Shown here piece by piece: positions 7,813-16,592 of a DNA stretch of 64,000 bases (position 1 is the stretch's first letter; each line of letters begins with the position of its first letter). The stretch is from JAGVSR01 sp963750715 (lineage in GTDB: Bacteria > Pseudomonadota > Alphaproteobacteria > Rhizobiales > Hyphomicrobiaceae). The stretch lies in NCBI GenBank assembly GCA_963750715.1, contig CAVVRP010000009.1, positions 1 through 64,000 of the forward strand, in the 5' to 3' direction. The notes below the pieces were generated by a model. That model saw only the letters and a program-made list of their open reading frames with translations, ran no database searches and was not told the DNA's origin. A program made the position numbers and the translations under genes.

Positions 7813-8410
7813 CTAATTTCGCTCCGAGTTGCAGGCGATGGCCTTAAGCCCTCCATCGCCGTCGTGACCGAAGCCAGGGCTCGTTGCATTGATGTTGAAG
7901 GTTAAGACGCCCGGTTCGGAGACGAGCAGTTCGATGCAGTTGCCCGGGCCATCGGTGAACAACCAGGCGTGGTCGGCGAAGGTTTTGGCGGTTTAGCTCT
8001 GTCTCTCGGCGAGATTGGCGTAGTCAACTGGGCTGCCTTTGAAGTCCAACCACATCACAGCGCGATATTCCTTCGACGTGTTGGTGAACGTGGTGGTTAC
8101 GGCCTCGTTTGAATTTGCGCATTTCAGTTTGCCGAACTGCTTGCAGTCGGGCTTGCTGCCGATTTCGACGAGGCACTTATTGTGAAACGACAGACCTTCA
8201 AGAACATTTTCCAGAACGTAGACCCGGTCGGCGCACATCTCGCTCAGGCAGGATGCGTTGCTGCCGCGGCGATCGCGCTCCTTGAGCGACTGTAGCTCCG
8301 CGCGAACCGGCCCGAACTGTGCTCCCGTAGCTTTCGCGCGCAATGCGCCGTCGGAACAGAGCTGACGGCCACGGGCTATCTGGTCCAGCAGATCGAGCGC
8401 GATAGGCCTG
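7813..8410 (-). pseudogene. VHL beta-domain protein broken by an in-frame stop
   Basis: On the minus strand the frame reads an N-terminal helical, cysteine-bearing part (LDLLDQIARGRQLCSDGALR to LVEIGSKPDCKQF). A beta-sandwich then follows: VTTTFTNTSKEYRAVMWLDF and GSPVDYANLAERQS, then TAA (7993-7995), then in the same frame TAKTFADHAWLFTDGPGNC and IELLVSEPGVLTFNI to a TAG at 7813-7815. The WLDF...Y..L......HAWLF order matches the von Hippel-Lindau beta domain, where the family has VWLNFDGEP and HLWLF. The stop sits between the strands. No start codon is apparent before the glutamate dehydrogenase gene, so the N-terminus may also be cut. Confidence 0.6.
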
Positions 8411-8416
8411 TCTGGC

Positions 8417-9715
8417 TTAAGGATAAAGGCCACGTTCCTGGCGGGCTGTGAGGATGCGCTCACAAGCCACCGCGAATGTCGCCGTGCGCAACGAGATGCG
8501 ATGCGCGTCGGCTTTGTCCCAGATCTTTCGGAGCGCACCGATCATGATGGTGTCGAGGCGGGCGTTGATCTCCTCCTCCGTCCAATAGAAGCTGGAGAAG
8601 TCTTGAACCCACTCGAAGTAGCTGACCGTGACGCCGCCGGCGTTACAGATCACGTCCGGCATGACGAGGATGTCGCGCTCAGTCATGATGTCGTCGGCGG
8701 CCGGCAGAGTCGGTCCATTCGCGCCTTCGAGAACCAGCTTGGCCTTAATGCGCCGTGCGCGGTCCGCGGTGATCTGGCCTTCGAGCGCGGCAGGGATGAG
8801 GATATCGCAATCGACATCCCAGAAGTTCTCCAAACCAATCTGTTCTCCACCTTTTAAGTCCACGACGGAACCGTGGCGTCGCGCGGCCTCGATCAACATT
8901 GCGACATCGAGACCAGCCGCGTTGGCGATGGCGCCTCGATGATCCTGAATCGCCACGATTTTGGCGCCTGCCGCGGCAAACAGTTCGGCCGCAGCCGAAC
9001 CGACATTTCCGAAACCCTGAAGCGCGACCCGCGTACCTTCCACCGGCAGTTCCATCCTGCGGGCCGCCTCACAGCCGGTGACGAAAACACCCCGCCCTGT
9101 CGCCTTGACGCGGCCCAGTGATCCGCCCAGATGCGTCGGCTTTCCAGTGACGACGCCGGTCGTCGTGGCGCCGACGTTCATCGAGTAGGTGTCCATCATC
9201 CAGGCCATGATCTGGGCATCGGTATTGACGTCGGGCGCCGGAATGTCCTGTTGCGGCCCGATTACGAGACCGATCTCGCTCGTATAGCGGCGGGTCAGTC
9301 GCTCCAGTTCCTTGAGCGACAGTTGCCGCGGTTCGACGCGGACACCACCCTTCGCACCGCCGAACGGAAGATTTATTGCGGCCGTCTTCACCGTCATCCA
9401 GGCCGCCAGCGCCATCACCTCCTCCAGCGTGACGTCAGGATGATAGCGAACGCCACCTTTGCCGGGGCCGCGCGACAGGTTGTGTTGGACGCGATAGCCT
9501 TCGAAATGGCGCACGGAGCCGTCGTCCATCTCGATGGGGATATCCACGATCAGGCAGCGCTTCGGATGCTTGAGGGTCTCGGCCCATCGGGACAGCTTGC
9601 CAAGATAGGGCACGACGCGATCGACCTGCGATAGATACGTGGCCCAGGGACTGTCCGGCGAGAACAGCGCGTAAGACAGGGACGATTGATTTGACTTGGG
9701 ATCCATTCGCGCCAC
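8417..9715 (-). CDS. gdhA: glutamate dehydrogenase
   Basis: A cytoplasmic Glu/Leu/Phe/Val dehydrogenase of 432 residues, interconverting glutamate and 2-oxoglutarate plus ammonium with NAD(P). Substrate-domain lysines lie in GPGKGGVRYHP (near residue 85), MTVKTAAINLPFGGAKGGV (catalytic Lys near 122) and the DIPAPDVNTD loop (near 158). The dinucleotide fold starts with VALQGFGNVGS near 230. Length and motifs are complete. The GTG at 9715 is preferred because AGGAAG lies six bases upstream; an ATG follows three codons later. It is divergent from aceE with a 267-base shared promoter region, suggesting joint control of carbon and nitrogen flow around 2-oxoglutarate. Confidence 0.9.
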   Translation of the reverse strand: MARMDPKSNQSSLSYALFSPDSPWATYLSQVDRVVPYLGKLSRWAETLKHPKRCLIVDIPIEMDDGSVRHFEGYRVQHNLSRGPGKGGVRYHPDVTLEEVMALAAWMTVKTAAINLPFGGAKGGVRVEPRQLSLKELERLTRRYTSEIGLVIGPQQDIPAPDVNTDAQIMAWMMDTYSMNVGATTTGVVTGKPTHLGGSLGRVKATGRGVFVTGCEAARRMELPVEGTRVALQGFGNVGSAAAELFAAAGAKIVAIQDHRGAIANAAGLDVAMLIEAARRHGSVVDLKGGEQIGLENFWDVDCDILIPAALEGQITADRARRIKAKLVLEGANGPTLPAADDIMTERDILVMPDVICNAGGVTVSYFEWVQDFSSFYWTEEEINARLDTIMIGALRKIWDKADAHRISLRTATFAVACERILTARQERGLYP

Positions 9716-9982
9716 CGATGTCTTCCTGATGAGAACCGGGTAGTGAAAACGAAGTTAGGAAAAAGTCCGAACTTCGCCTCGTCGGATTGCCGCGACAATC
9801 AGAACTAACCCCACTGCCGAAATTCACAAGTCACAGACGAGAGAACGGGCTTTGCACATACCGCTGCTTGCTGCGTCGCAGCAGGCCGTTCGATCGCAAT
9901 CCGGCTCGGGACTCTCCGATGGAAGCGCACTATGATGTCGATGATACGAGCGCCGTCCGCTGCCCTCGTTGGAGTTAAGCTC

Positions 9983-12667
9983 ATGAAGCGCAACGTTCTC
10001 GATATCCAGCAGCCCGGAGATCTGGACGACGAGATCCGCGAATGGCAGGAAGCCGTCGCGTCAGTGATTGCCTTCGATAGCAGCGCGCGTGCGGATCTGG
10101 TGCTCTCGAAGGCCGTGGAGACGGCCCGCCGGCATGGAGCGCGCATCCCATTCGCGGCGAACACGGCCTACATCAACACGATCCCGCCGCATCGCGAGCA
10201 GCCCCACCTTGGCGACCGCGTCATCGAAAATCGGCTGCGATCGGCCATCCGCTGGAACGCACTGGCGATGGTCTTGAAGGCCAACAAAGTCTCGGCGGAA
10301 CTTGGCGGCCATATCGCGAGCTTCCAGTCGGCGGCAACGCTTTACGACACAGGCTTCATGCATTTCTGGCACGCACCAAGCGAAACCCACGGGGGTGATC
10401 TGGTACTTTTTCAGGGACATTCTTCTCCGGGCATCTACGCACGGGCGTTTCTCGAAGGGCGTCTAACCGAGGAGCAGTTGCTGAGCTTTCGCCAGGAGAC
10501 CGGCGGCCATGGGCTTTCGTCTTATCCCCATCCCTGGCTGATGCCGGAGTTCTGGCAATTCCCGACGGTCTCCATGGGACTCGGGCCCATAATGGCCATC
10601 TACCAGGCCCGCTTTCTCAAATATCTGCACGACCGGGGGCTCGCCGACACGAAGAACCGCAAGGTCTGGGTGTTCTGCGGCGATGGAGAGATGGACGAGC
10701 CCGAGAGCCTGGGTGCGGTTTCGCTCGCGGGCAGGGAGAAGCTCGACAACCTGATCTTCGTTATCAACTGCAACCTTCAGCGCCTCGATGGCCCCGTGCG
10801 AGGAAACGGCAAGATCATTCAGGAGCTTGAGGGCGTCTTTCGTGGCGCAGGCTGGAACGTCATCAAATGCATCTGGGGCTCGAACTGGGACGAGCTGCTG
10901 GCCCGCGACACCACCGGCCGTCTGCGTCAACTGATGGAGGAATGCAACGACGGCCAGTATCAGGACTTCAAGGCGAAGGACGGCGCCTACATCCGAAAGC
11001 ATTTTTTCGGCCGTTATCCAGAGACGGCGGCTCTTGTCGCGGACTGGTCCGACGAGAGAATTTGGTCGCTGACGAGGGGTGGTCATGATCCCCGCAAGGT
11101 GTTTGCCGCTTATGCCGCAGCGGTTGCTCACGAATGCCAACCCTCGGTGATTCTCGCCAAGACGGTAAAAGGCTATGGCATGGGGGCGGCCGGCGAAGGC
11201 CAGATGATCGCGCACCAGCAGAAGAAGATGGGGCAGGACGCTCTGCGCGCCTTTCGAGACCGCTTCAAAGTCCCGATCCCGGATGAAGAACTCGATGCCC
11301 ATCCCTTTGTGACGTTCTCCGAGGACAGCGCTGAGCTTCGATACCTGAAAGAACGGCGTGCAGCACTCGGAGGCTCGCTTCCGCAGCGCCGGCGCAAGAC
11401 GGCCACCAAGCTCGACGTGCCGCCGCTGGCCTTCTTCGAACCTCAACTCGAAGGTTCCAAGGACCGCGAGATTTCGACCACAATGGCGTTCGTGCAACTT
11501 CTGACCAAGCTCATGCGCGACAAGAGTCTCGGCCGCCATATCGTGCCGATCGTGCCCGACGAGAGCCGAACGTTCGGCATGGAAGGAATGTTCCGTACGT
11601 TCGGAATCTACAGCCAGGTGGGCCAACTGTATCGGCCGGAAGATGCCGAACAGCTCATGTATTACAAGGAAGACAAGAACGGGCAAATCCTGGAGGAAGG
11701 GATCAACGAGGCCGGGGCGATGTCGTCGTGGATCGCCGCCGCGACTTCTTATTCGTCGTCGAACGTGCCGATGATTCCGTTTTTCATCTACTACTCGATG
11801 TTTGGCTTCCAGCGCGTCGGCGATCTCGCATGGGCGGCCGGCGACATGCGCTCGCGCGGCTTCCTAATCGGCGGCACTTCCGGACGCACCACGCTCAATG
11901 GCGAGGGCCTCCAGCACCAGGACGGTCATAGCCACATCCTGTCGTTGACGATTCCCAACTGCATCTCGTACGACCCGACCTACAGCTACGAGCTGGCCGT
12001 GATCATCCAGAAGGGGCTCGACCGGATGCTGACGGCCCAGGAGGATGTTTTCTACTACATCACGACGCTCAACGAGAACTACGTGCAACCGCCGATGCCG
12101 AAGGGCGTTGAGGTCGGGATTGTCAAAGGAATGTACCTTCTTAAGAGTTCGGATGAGAAGACCAAGGGCCCTAAAGTGCAGCTTCTGGGCAGCGGCGCGA
12201 TGCTTCGCGAGGTGATTGCTGGAGCGGAGTTGCTGGAAAAGGATTTCGGCGTCGCGGCCGATATCTGGAGTGTGACGAGCTTCACGGAACTGCGCCGCGA
12301 GGCGCTCGAAGCGGAACGTTGGAACATGCTGCACCCGACCGAGCCGCCGAAGATCGCCTACGTCACCGAGTGCCTGGCGTCGCGCAGCGAGGGGCCGGTG
12401 ATAGCGTCCACCGATTACATGAAGCTCTTCGCCGACCAGATCCGCTCGTGCATTCCAGGTACCTATCGCGTCCTCGGCACCGACGGCTTCGGCCGCTCGG
12501 ACTATCGCCAGAGACTGAGGCGGCACTTCGAGGTCGATCGCCACTACGTCGCCGTTGCCGCCTTGAAGGCTCTCGCCGATGAGAACAGGCTGCCCTCGTC
12601 CAAGGCCGCCGAGGCCATCCGGCGATATGACCTGGATCCCGAAAAGCCCAGTCCGGTGCGGGTCTGA
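9983..12667 (+). CDS. aceE: pyruvate dehydrogenase E1 component, homodimeric type
   Basis: This thiamine-diphosphate enzyme decarboxylates pyruvate and acetylates the lipoyl group of E2. It has 894 residues, the length of the single-chain (alpha2) E1. GDGEMDEPE near residue 233 with the later NCNLQRLDGPV forms the ThDP/Mg site, and HSHILSLTIPNC lies in the second half. The ATG at 9983 has GGAG eight bases upstream; the frame open to 9932 is not needed. It starts the operon aceE-aceF-lpd with gaps of 26 and 10 bases. Most Hyphomicrobiales carry the two-chain PdhA/PdhB form, so this looks like a second or acquired complex (inference). Confidence 0.92.
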   Translation: MKRNVLDIQQPGDLDDEIREWQEAVASVIAFDSSARADLVLSKAVETARRHGARIPFAANTAYINTIPPHREQPHLGDRVIENRLRSAIRWNALAMVLKANKVSAELGGHIASFQSAATLYDTGFMHFWHAPSETHGGDLVLFQGHSSPGIYARAFLEGRLTEEQLLSFRQETGGHGLSSYPHPWLMPEFWQFPTVSMGLGPIMAIYQARFLKYLHDRGLADTKNRKVWVFCGDGEMDEPESLGAVSLAGREKLDNLIFVINCNLQRLDGPVRGNGKIIQELEGVFRGAGWNVIKCIWGSNWDELLARDTTGRLRQLMEECNDGQYQDFKAKDGAYIRKHFFGRYPETAALVADWSDERIWSLTRGGHDPRKVFAAYAAAVAHECQPSVILAKTVKGYGMGAAGEGQMIAHQQKKMGQDALRAFRDRFKVPIPDEELDAHPFVTFSEDSAELRYLKERRAALGGSLPQRRRKTATKLDVPPLAFFEPQLEGSKDREISTTMAFVQLLTKLMRDKSLGRHIVPIVPDESRTFGMEGMFRTFGIYSQVGQLYRPEDAEQLMYYKEDKNGQILEEGINEAGAMSSWIAAATSYSSSNVPMIPFFIYYSMFGFQRVGDLAWAAGDMRSRGFLIGGTSGRTTLNGEGLQHQDGHSHILSLTIPNCISYDPTYSYELAVIIQKGLDRMLTAQEDVFYYITTLNENYVQPPMPKGVEVGIVKGMYLLKSSDEKTKGPKVQLLGSGAMLREVIAGAELLEKDFGVAADIWSVTSFTELRREALEAERWNMLHPTEPPKIAYVTECLASRSEGPVIASTDYMKLFADQIRSCIPGTYRVLGTDGFGRSDYRQRLRRHFEVDRHYVAVAALKALADENRLPSSKAAEAIRRYDLDPEKPSPVRV

Positions 12668-12693
12668 CGTGGGATAGCAAGGGGATCAGCGTC

Positions 12694-13986
12694 ATGGTTC
12701 AGCTTGACGTCAAAGTGCCAGACATCGGCGACTTCAAGAACGTGCCGATCATCGAGGTCCACGTGAAGCCGGGCGATACCGTCAATCGCGACGATCCCCT
12801 CGTGACCTTGGAGAGCGACAAGGCGGCGATGGAGATTCCCGCGCCCGAGGCGGGAATGGTCGCCGAGATACTGGTGAAAATCGGCGACAAGGTGAGTGAG
12901 GGTACGCCGATCGCCCGGCTTCAATCCCCCGAGAGTGCGGCTGGTTCTTCAAATCCCGAACCGAAGGCCGCCTCGCAGGAGACTTCAAATTCGATGACCC
13001 GGTCCGAGGCACCCACCACGGCGACACCGCAGGCTGCCGCCGCCACGTCGACGCCGCCGGCCGCCTCCACCAAGGAACTGCCATTGGGCGTCGACTTCGG
13101 CGGAGTCCACGCAAGTCCTTCGGTGCGCCGTCTGGCGCGCGAATTTGACATAGATCTGACGCGCATCAAGGGAACGGGCGAGAAGTGCCGCATTACCAAG
13201 GACGACGTCAGGCGCAGCCTTGCGGCGGCCGGAGGCGCACGTTTCGGCGCTGGCATTCCGGAGATCCCGGTACAGGACTTCGCCAAGTTCGGTCCCGTCG
13301 AACTCAAACCGCTCTCGCGCCTGAAGCGACTGTCGGGGCCGCATCTGCATCGCGCGTGGCTCAATGTTCCTCATGTCACGCATCGCGACGAGGCCGATAT
13401 CACGGTTCTCGAGAGCTATCGCAAGACGCTCGACGAAGCCGCAAAGGAGAAAGGCTTCCGCGTGACGTTGCTCGCATTTCTGATGAAGGCGAGCGTCGTG
13501 GCGCTGAAGGAGTATCCCGACCTCAACGCTTCACTCGGCCCCGACAAGGAAGGGCTGATACTCAAGCGCTATTACAACATCGGCGTCGCCGTCGACACGC
13601 CCGACGGTCTCGTGGTTCCCGTGATCCGCGACGTCGATCGCAAGGGCATTTTCGAACTTTCGCAGGAATTGGGCGCCGTGTCCGAGCGCATGCGCCAAGG
13701 CAAGATCGCGCCGGCCGATATTCAGGGCGGAACGTTCTCAATTTCAAGCCTCGGCGGGATCGGCGGCACGGCCTTCACACCCATCGTCAATGCGCCCGAG
13801 GTCGCTATCCTTGGCGTGGTCAAGGCATTGATACAACCGCGGTGGGACGGATCCGCGTTTCTGCCGCGCCTGATGCTGCCGCTTTGCCTGTCGTACGATC
13901 ATCGCGTGATAGACGGCGCGCTGGCCGCGCGCTTCACGCGGCGGCTGGGCGCGATCCTGGAGGATTTGAGGCAACTCGTTCTTTGA
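12694..13986 (+). CDS. aceF: pyruvate dehydrogenase E2, dihydrolipoamide acetyltransferase
   Basis: The acetyl-transferring core of the complex, 430 residues. Domain order: one lipoyl domain (residues 1-80, with the lipoylated Lys43 in ESDKAAMEIP), an Ala/Pro/Thr-rich linker, a peripheral-subunit-binding domain (HASPSVRRLAREFDIDLTRI, about 137-172), a second linker, and the catalytic domain ending in SYDHRVIDGA (about 401), which carries the catalytic His and Asp. Only one lipoyl domain is present, where Escherichia coli has three. It is 26 bases downstream of aceE and in the same operon. Confidence 0.92.
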   Translation: MVQLDVKVPDIGDFKNVPIIEVHVKPGDTVNRDDPLVTLESDKAAMEIPAPEAGMVAEILVKIGDKVSEGTPIARLQSPESAAGSSNPEPKAASQETSNSMTRSEAPTTATPQAAAATSTPPAASTKELPLGVDFGGVHASPSVRRLAREFDIDLTRIKGTGEKCRITKDDVRRSLAAAGGARFGAGIPEIPVQDFAKFGPVELKPLSRLKRLSGPHLHRAWLNVPHVTHRDEADITVLESYRKTLDEAAKEKGFRVTLLAFLMKASVVALKEYPDLNASLGPDKEGLILKRYYNIGVAVDTPDGLVVPVIRDVDRKGIFELSQELGAVSERMRQGKIAPADIQGGTFSISSLGGIGGTAFTPIVNAPEVAILGVVKALIQPRWDGSAFLPRLMLPLCLSYDHRVIDGALAARFTRRLGAILEDLRQLVL

Positions 13987-13996
13987 GGAAGGTCCT

Positions 13997-15445
13997 ATGG
14001 GCTCCGGTGATGCAATCACCTGCGATGTTGCTGTTCTCGGTGCCGGGCCGGGCGGCTACTCGGCTGCTTTCCGTGCTGCCGATCTCGGCCTCGATACGGT
14101 CCTGATCGAGCGCGGCCCCACGCTTGGCGGTGTCTGCCTCAATGTCGGGTGCATACCGTCGAAGGCGCTCCTCCACACCGCCGTGGTCATGGAGGCTGCC
14201 GCTTCGCTTGCGTTGCACGGCATTTCGTTTGCGAAACCCGAGATCGATCTCGCGCAACTGCGAGCACACAAAAACAGTGTCGTCGGAAAGCTGACCGCCG
14301 GTCTGGCAGCGATGGCGAAGTCGCGACGTGTCCGCGTCATTCAAGGTACCGGAGTGTTCACAAGTCCGCAGCGTTTCGACGTGGCGCTCGGTGCAGGTGG
14401 CAGCACGGCGGTGACATTCAGATCGGCCATCGTCGCGGCAGGCTCGGAGGCGTTGAAACTTCCATTCCTCTCAGATGATCCCCGCATCGTCGATTCGACC
14501 GGCGCACTCGAACTGCGACGCATTCCGAAACGGATGCTAGTCATCGGCGGGGGCATCATCGGTCTCGAGATGGCGACGGTCTATTCCGCGCTCGGCAGCC
14601 GGATCGACGTCGTCGAAGTCACAGAGCAGCTTATGGCTGGCGCGGACCGCGATCTGGTGCGCGTTTGGCAGAAGACCAACGCGCGGCGGTTCGATCGGAT
14701 CATGCTGTCGAACAAGGTCGTCGGTGCCGACGCTAGACCTGACGGCATTCACGTCCGGCTCGAAGGATCAGCCGCGTCGGTCGGGGACGGAATCTACGAC
14801 ATGGTTCTCGTGGCGGTGGGCCGCGCTCCAAACGGAAGGCAGATAGGCGCGGAGGCGGCCGGCGTTGTCGTTTCGGACCGGGGCTATATCGCCGCGGACC
14901 GGCAGATGCGCACGAACGTTCCGCACATCTTTGCCATCGGCGACATTGCCGCACCGCCGCTGCTTGCGCATAAGGCCGTGCACGAGGGACACGTTGCCGC
15001 TGAGGCTGCCGCCGGAAAGTCCAGCTATTTCGACGCCCGTCAGATCCCGTCCGTCGCATATACCGATCCTGAAATCGCATGGGCCGGCAAGACGGAGGAC
15101 GAGTTGAAGGCAGCCGGCGTGGAATTCGGAAAATCAGTATTTCCGTGGGTGGCATCGGGCCGCGCCATCGCCAATGGACGCGACGACGGCTTCACGAAGC
15201 TTTTGTTCGACGCTGATACCCACCGCGTCATCGGCGGCGGCATCGTCGGAACTCACGCCGGCGAACTCATCGGTGAAATCTGCCTCGCCATCGAAATGGG
15301 AGCCGACGCCACGGATATAGGCAAGACAATCCATCCCCATCCGACGCTGTCGGAGTCGATCGGTATGGCGGCGGAAGTCTTCGAAGGTGTGTGCACCGAC
15401 CTGCTGCCGGAGAGATCAGGCAACAGGTCGAGCAAGTCGAGATAA
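13997..15445 (+). CDS. lpdA: dihydrolipoamide dehydrogenase (E3)
   Basis: A flavin disulfide reductase of 482 residues that reoxidises dihydrolipoamide and makes NADH. The FAD-binding GAGPGGYSAAFRA is at residue 15, the redox disulfide GGVCLNVGCIPSK at about 43-52, the NAD-binding GGGIIGLEMA at about 180, FAIGDIA before the second FAD contact, and the His-Glu pair HPHPTLSE at about 445. The start codon lies 10 bases after aceF. This completes the complex, so the operon can supply all three activities. Confidence 0.93.
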   Translation: MGSGDAITCDVAVLGAGPGGYSAAFRAADLGLDTVLIERGPTLGGVCLNVGCIPSKALLHTAVVMEAAASLALHGISFAKPEIDLAQLRAHKNSVVGKLTAGLAAMAKSRRVRVIQGTGVFTSPQRFDVALGAGGSTAVTFRSAIVAAGSEALKLPFLSDDPRIVDSTGALELRRIPKRMLVIGGGIIGLEMATVYSALGSRIDVVEVTEQLMAGADRDLVRVWQKTNARRFDRIMLSNKVVGADARPDGIHVRLEGSAASVGDGIYDMVLVAVGRAPNGRQIGAEAAGVVVSDRGYIAADRQMRTNVPHIFAIGDIAAPPLLAHKAVHEGHVAAEAAAGKSSYFDARQIPSVAYTDPEIAWAGKTEDELKAAGVEFGKSVFPWVASGRAIANGRDDGFTKLLFDADTHRVIGGGIVGTHAGELIGEICLAIEMGADATDIGKTIHPHPTLSESIGMAAEVFEGVCTDLLPERSGNRSSKSR

Positions 15446-15458
15446 GCCCGGTCCGGCC

Positions 15459-15617
15459 TCCGGCGATGTCGTCATCGTAACGGATGAGCCCGTCTTCAGA
15501 TCTCTAGTCGAGGGCAAGGTTACGCCACAGGCCGCTCGTGAGATGGGATTGACCCGGCTCGATGGCGTGCCCGAACGCGTTCAATGGCTCATCTCATGGC
15601 TTGATCGGCTATCTTAG
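15459..15617 (+). pseudogene. possible gene end of unknown family
   Basis: After the lpd stop a frame reads GDVVIVTDEPVFRSLVEGKV and TPQAAREMGLTRLDGVPERV to a TAG at 15615-15617. It reads like the C-terminus of a real protein (regular helices, ending in WLISWLDRLS), but no start or upstream part fits before it. I do not recognise the family. It is probably a leftover of a gene removed when lpd or its neighbours were inserted. Confidence 0.3.
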
Positions 15618-15763
15618 CCGGGCCATAGAAGAGGCGGTTAAGTCGAGCGGCTGAGCCAAACTCCAACAGACAGACGAGGGGCACGGCGTTTCTGCGCCTC
15701 TCGTTGCTACGATGGTTCGCCTGTGCCGCCAAACCGGCCAAAGGTGCGCGAGGAGATTTTGAA

Positions 15764-16022
15764 TGTTGGGTCGGATGCTCAGGGAACCTCTGACACGTTT
15801 TTCGGTTTCGCCGTTGCAATTTTCGTTCTCTACGGCCTCGTGAACCGATCCGCCGAACCAGGAGGCGGCGAGATTGTCGTGACGACCGCCAAGATCGAGC
15901 AATTGGGTGGCCTGTTCACCAAGACGTGGCAGCGGCCGCCATCGGCGCAAGGGACTGATCGACGACTACGTAAAAGAAGAAATCTATAATCGCCAGGCGC
16001 TGCTGCTCGGCCTTGACAAGGA
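15764..16022 (+). pseudogene. parvulin-type peptidyl-prolyl isomerase, N-terminal remnant
   Basis: From ATG 15764 the frames give MLGRMLREPLTRF. After a shift the reading is FGFAVAIFVLYGLVNRSAEP (a membrane helix), GEIVVTTAKIEQLGGLFTKT and WQRPPSAQ, and after another shift LIDDYVKEEIYNRQALLLGL and DKDDTVI. This is the N-terminal region of periplasmic PpiC-like proteins, which continue with RRRLRQK. The match ends abruptly near 16022, and the isomerase domain is absent. Confidence 0.55.
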
Positions 16023-16023
16023 C

Positions 16024-16293
16024 GACACGGTGATCCTCAGCAATGGCCTGTCCCCACTCGGCCTGATGCTCGGTGTAACCGAAGATCTGATCGTGACGCA
16101 CGGATCTCGAGGAGGCGGTGTCCGACAGCAAATCCAGATCCCAAACGCCCAGGTCGGCGGCGTCGATTGCAATTTGCAGCCGCGCCTCGCTGTCGCGGAA
16201 ACGCCGAAGTACGCGGCGGTAGGCCTCGGCTATGACAACCAGTAAGCCGCCGCTTGCCGCAAAGAGTGCTGGGCTGATTGAATAATCGACCGT
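16024..16293 (-). pseudogene. sensor histidine kinase fragment (membrane helix and PAS start)
   Basis: On the minus strand the frame shows a hydrophobic helix (SPALFAASGGLLVVIAEAY), an arginine-rich exit (RRVLRRFRDSEARLQ) and the start of a PAS domain (IAIDAADLGVWDLDL, then HDQIFGYTEHQAEWGQAIAE). The PAS domain stops at the same place where the opposing isomerase remnant stops. The kinase core is missing. Confidence 0.55.
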
Positions 16294-16592
16294 GAGAGTC
16301 CTGAGTTGATACTGAGGCACGCTCGCAGCTGCCGGCGTAGATTCCCATGGTGTCGCCAGAGGATTGGTGAGAGGTGACGTGGCCGTGCAGGTCACCAGAT
16401 GGATTTTTGCTTTGTGCCGGGGGCAATGGGTGTTCAAAGCTTGCGTCGGCGCCTGGTTCGGCGCACATGCCACTCCTATAGTTCAATAATTGCGATCAAC
16501 GGGGCATACCACTGAGATTGTTCGAGCCGGTGCCGGGGCAGTCCCGTGAGCCTGCCACCAAGTCATGATGCCAATTTCGTTCGGGGAGCACG

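Noticed and set aside
10463..11686. A 407-residue minus-strand frame inside aceE
   Set aside because: aceE is complete with all ThDP motifs; the antisense frame has no recognised domain and follows from GC-rich codon bias.
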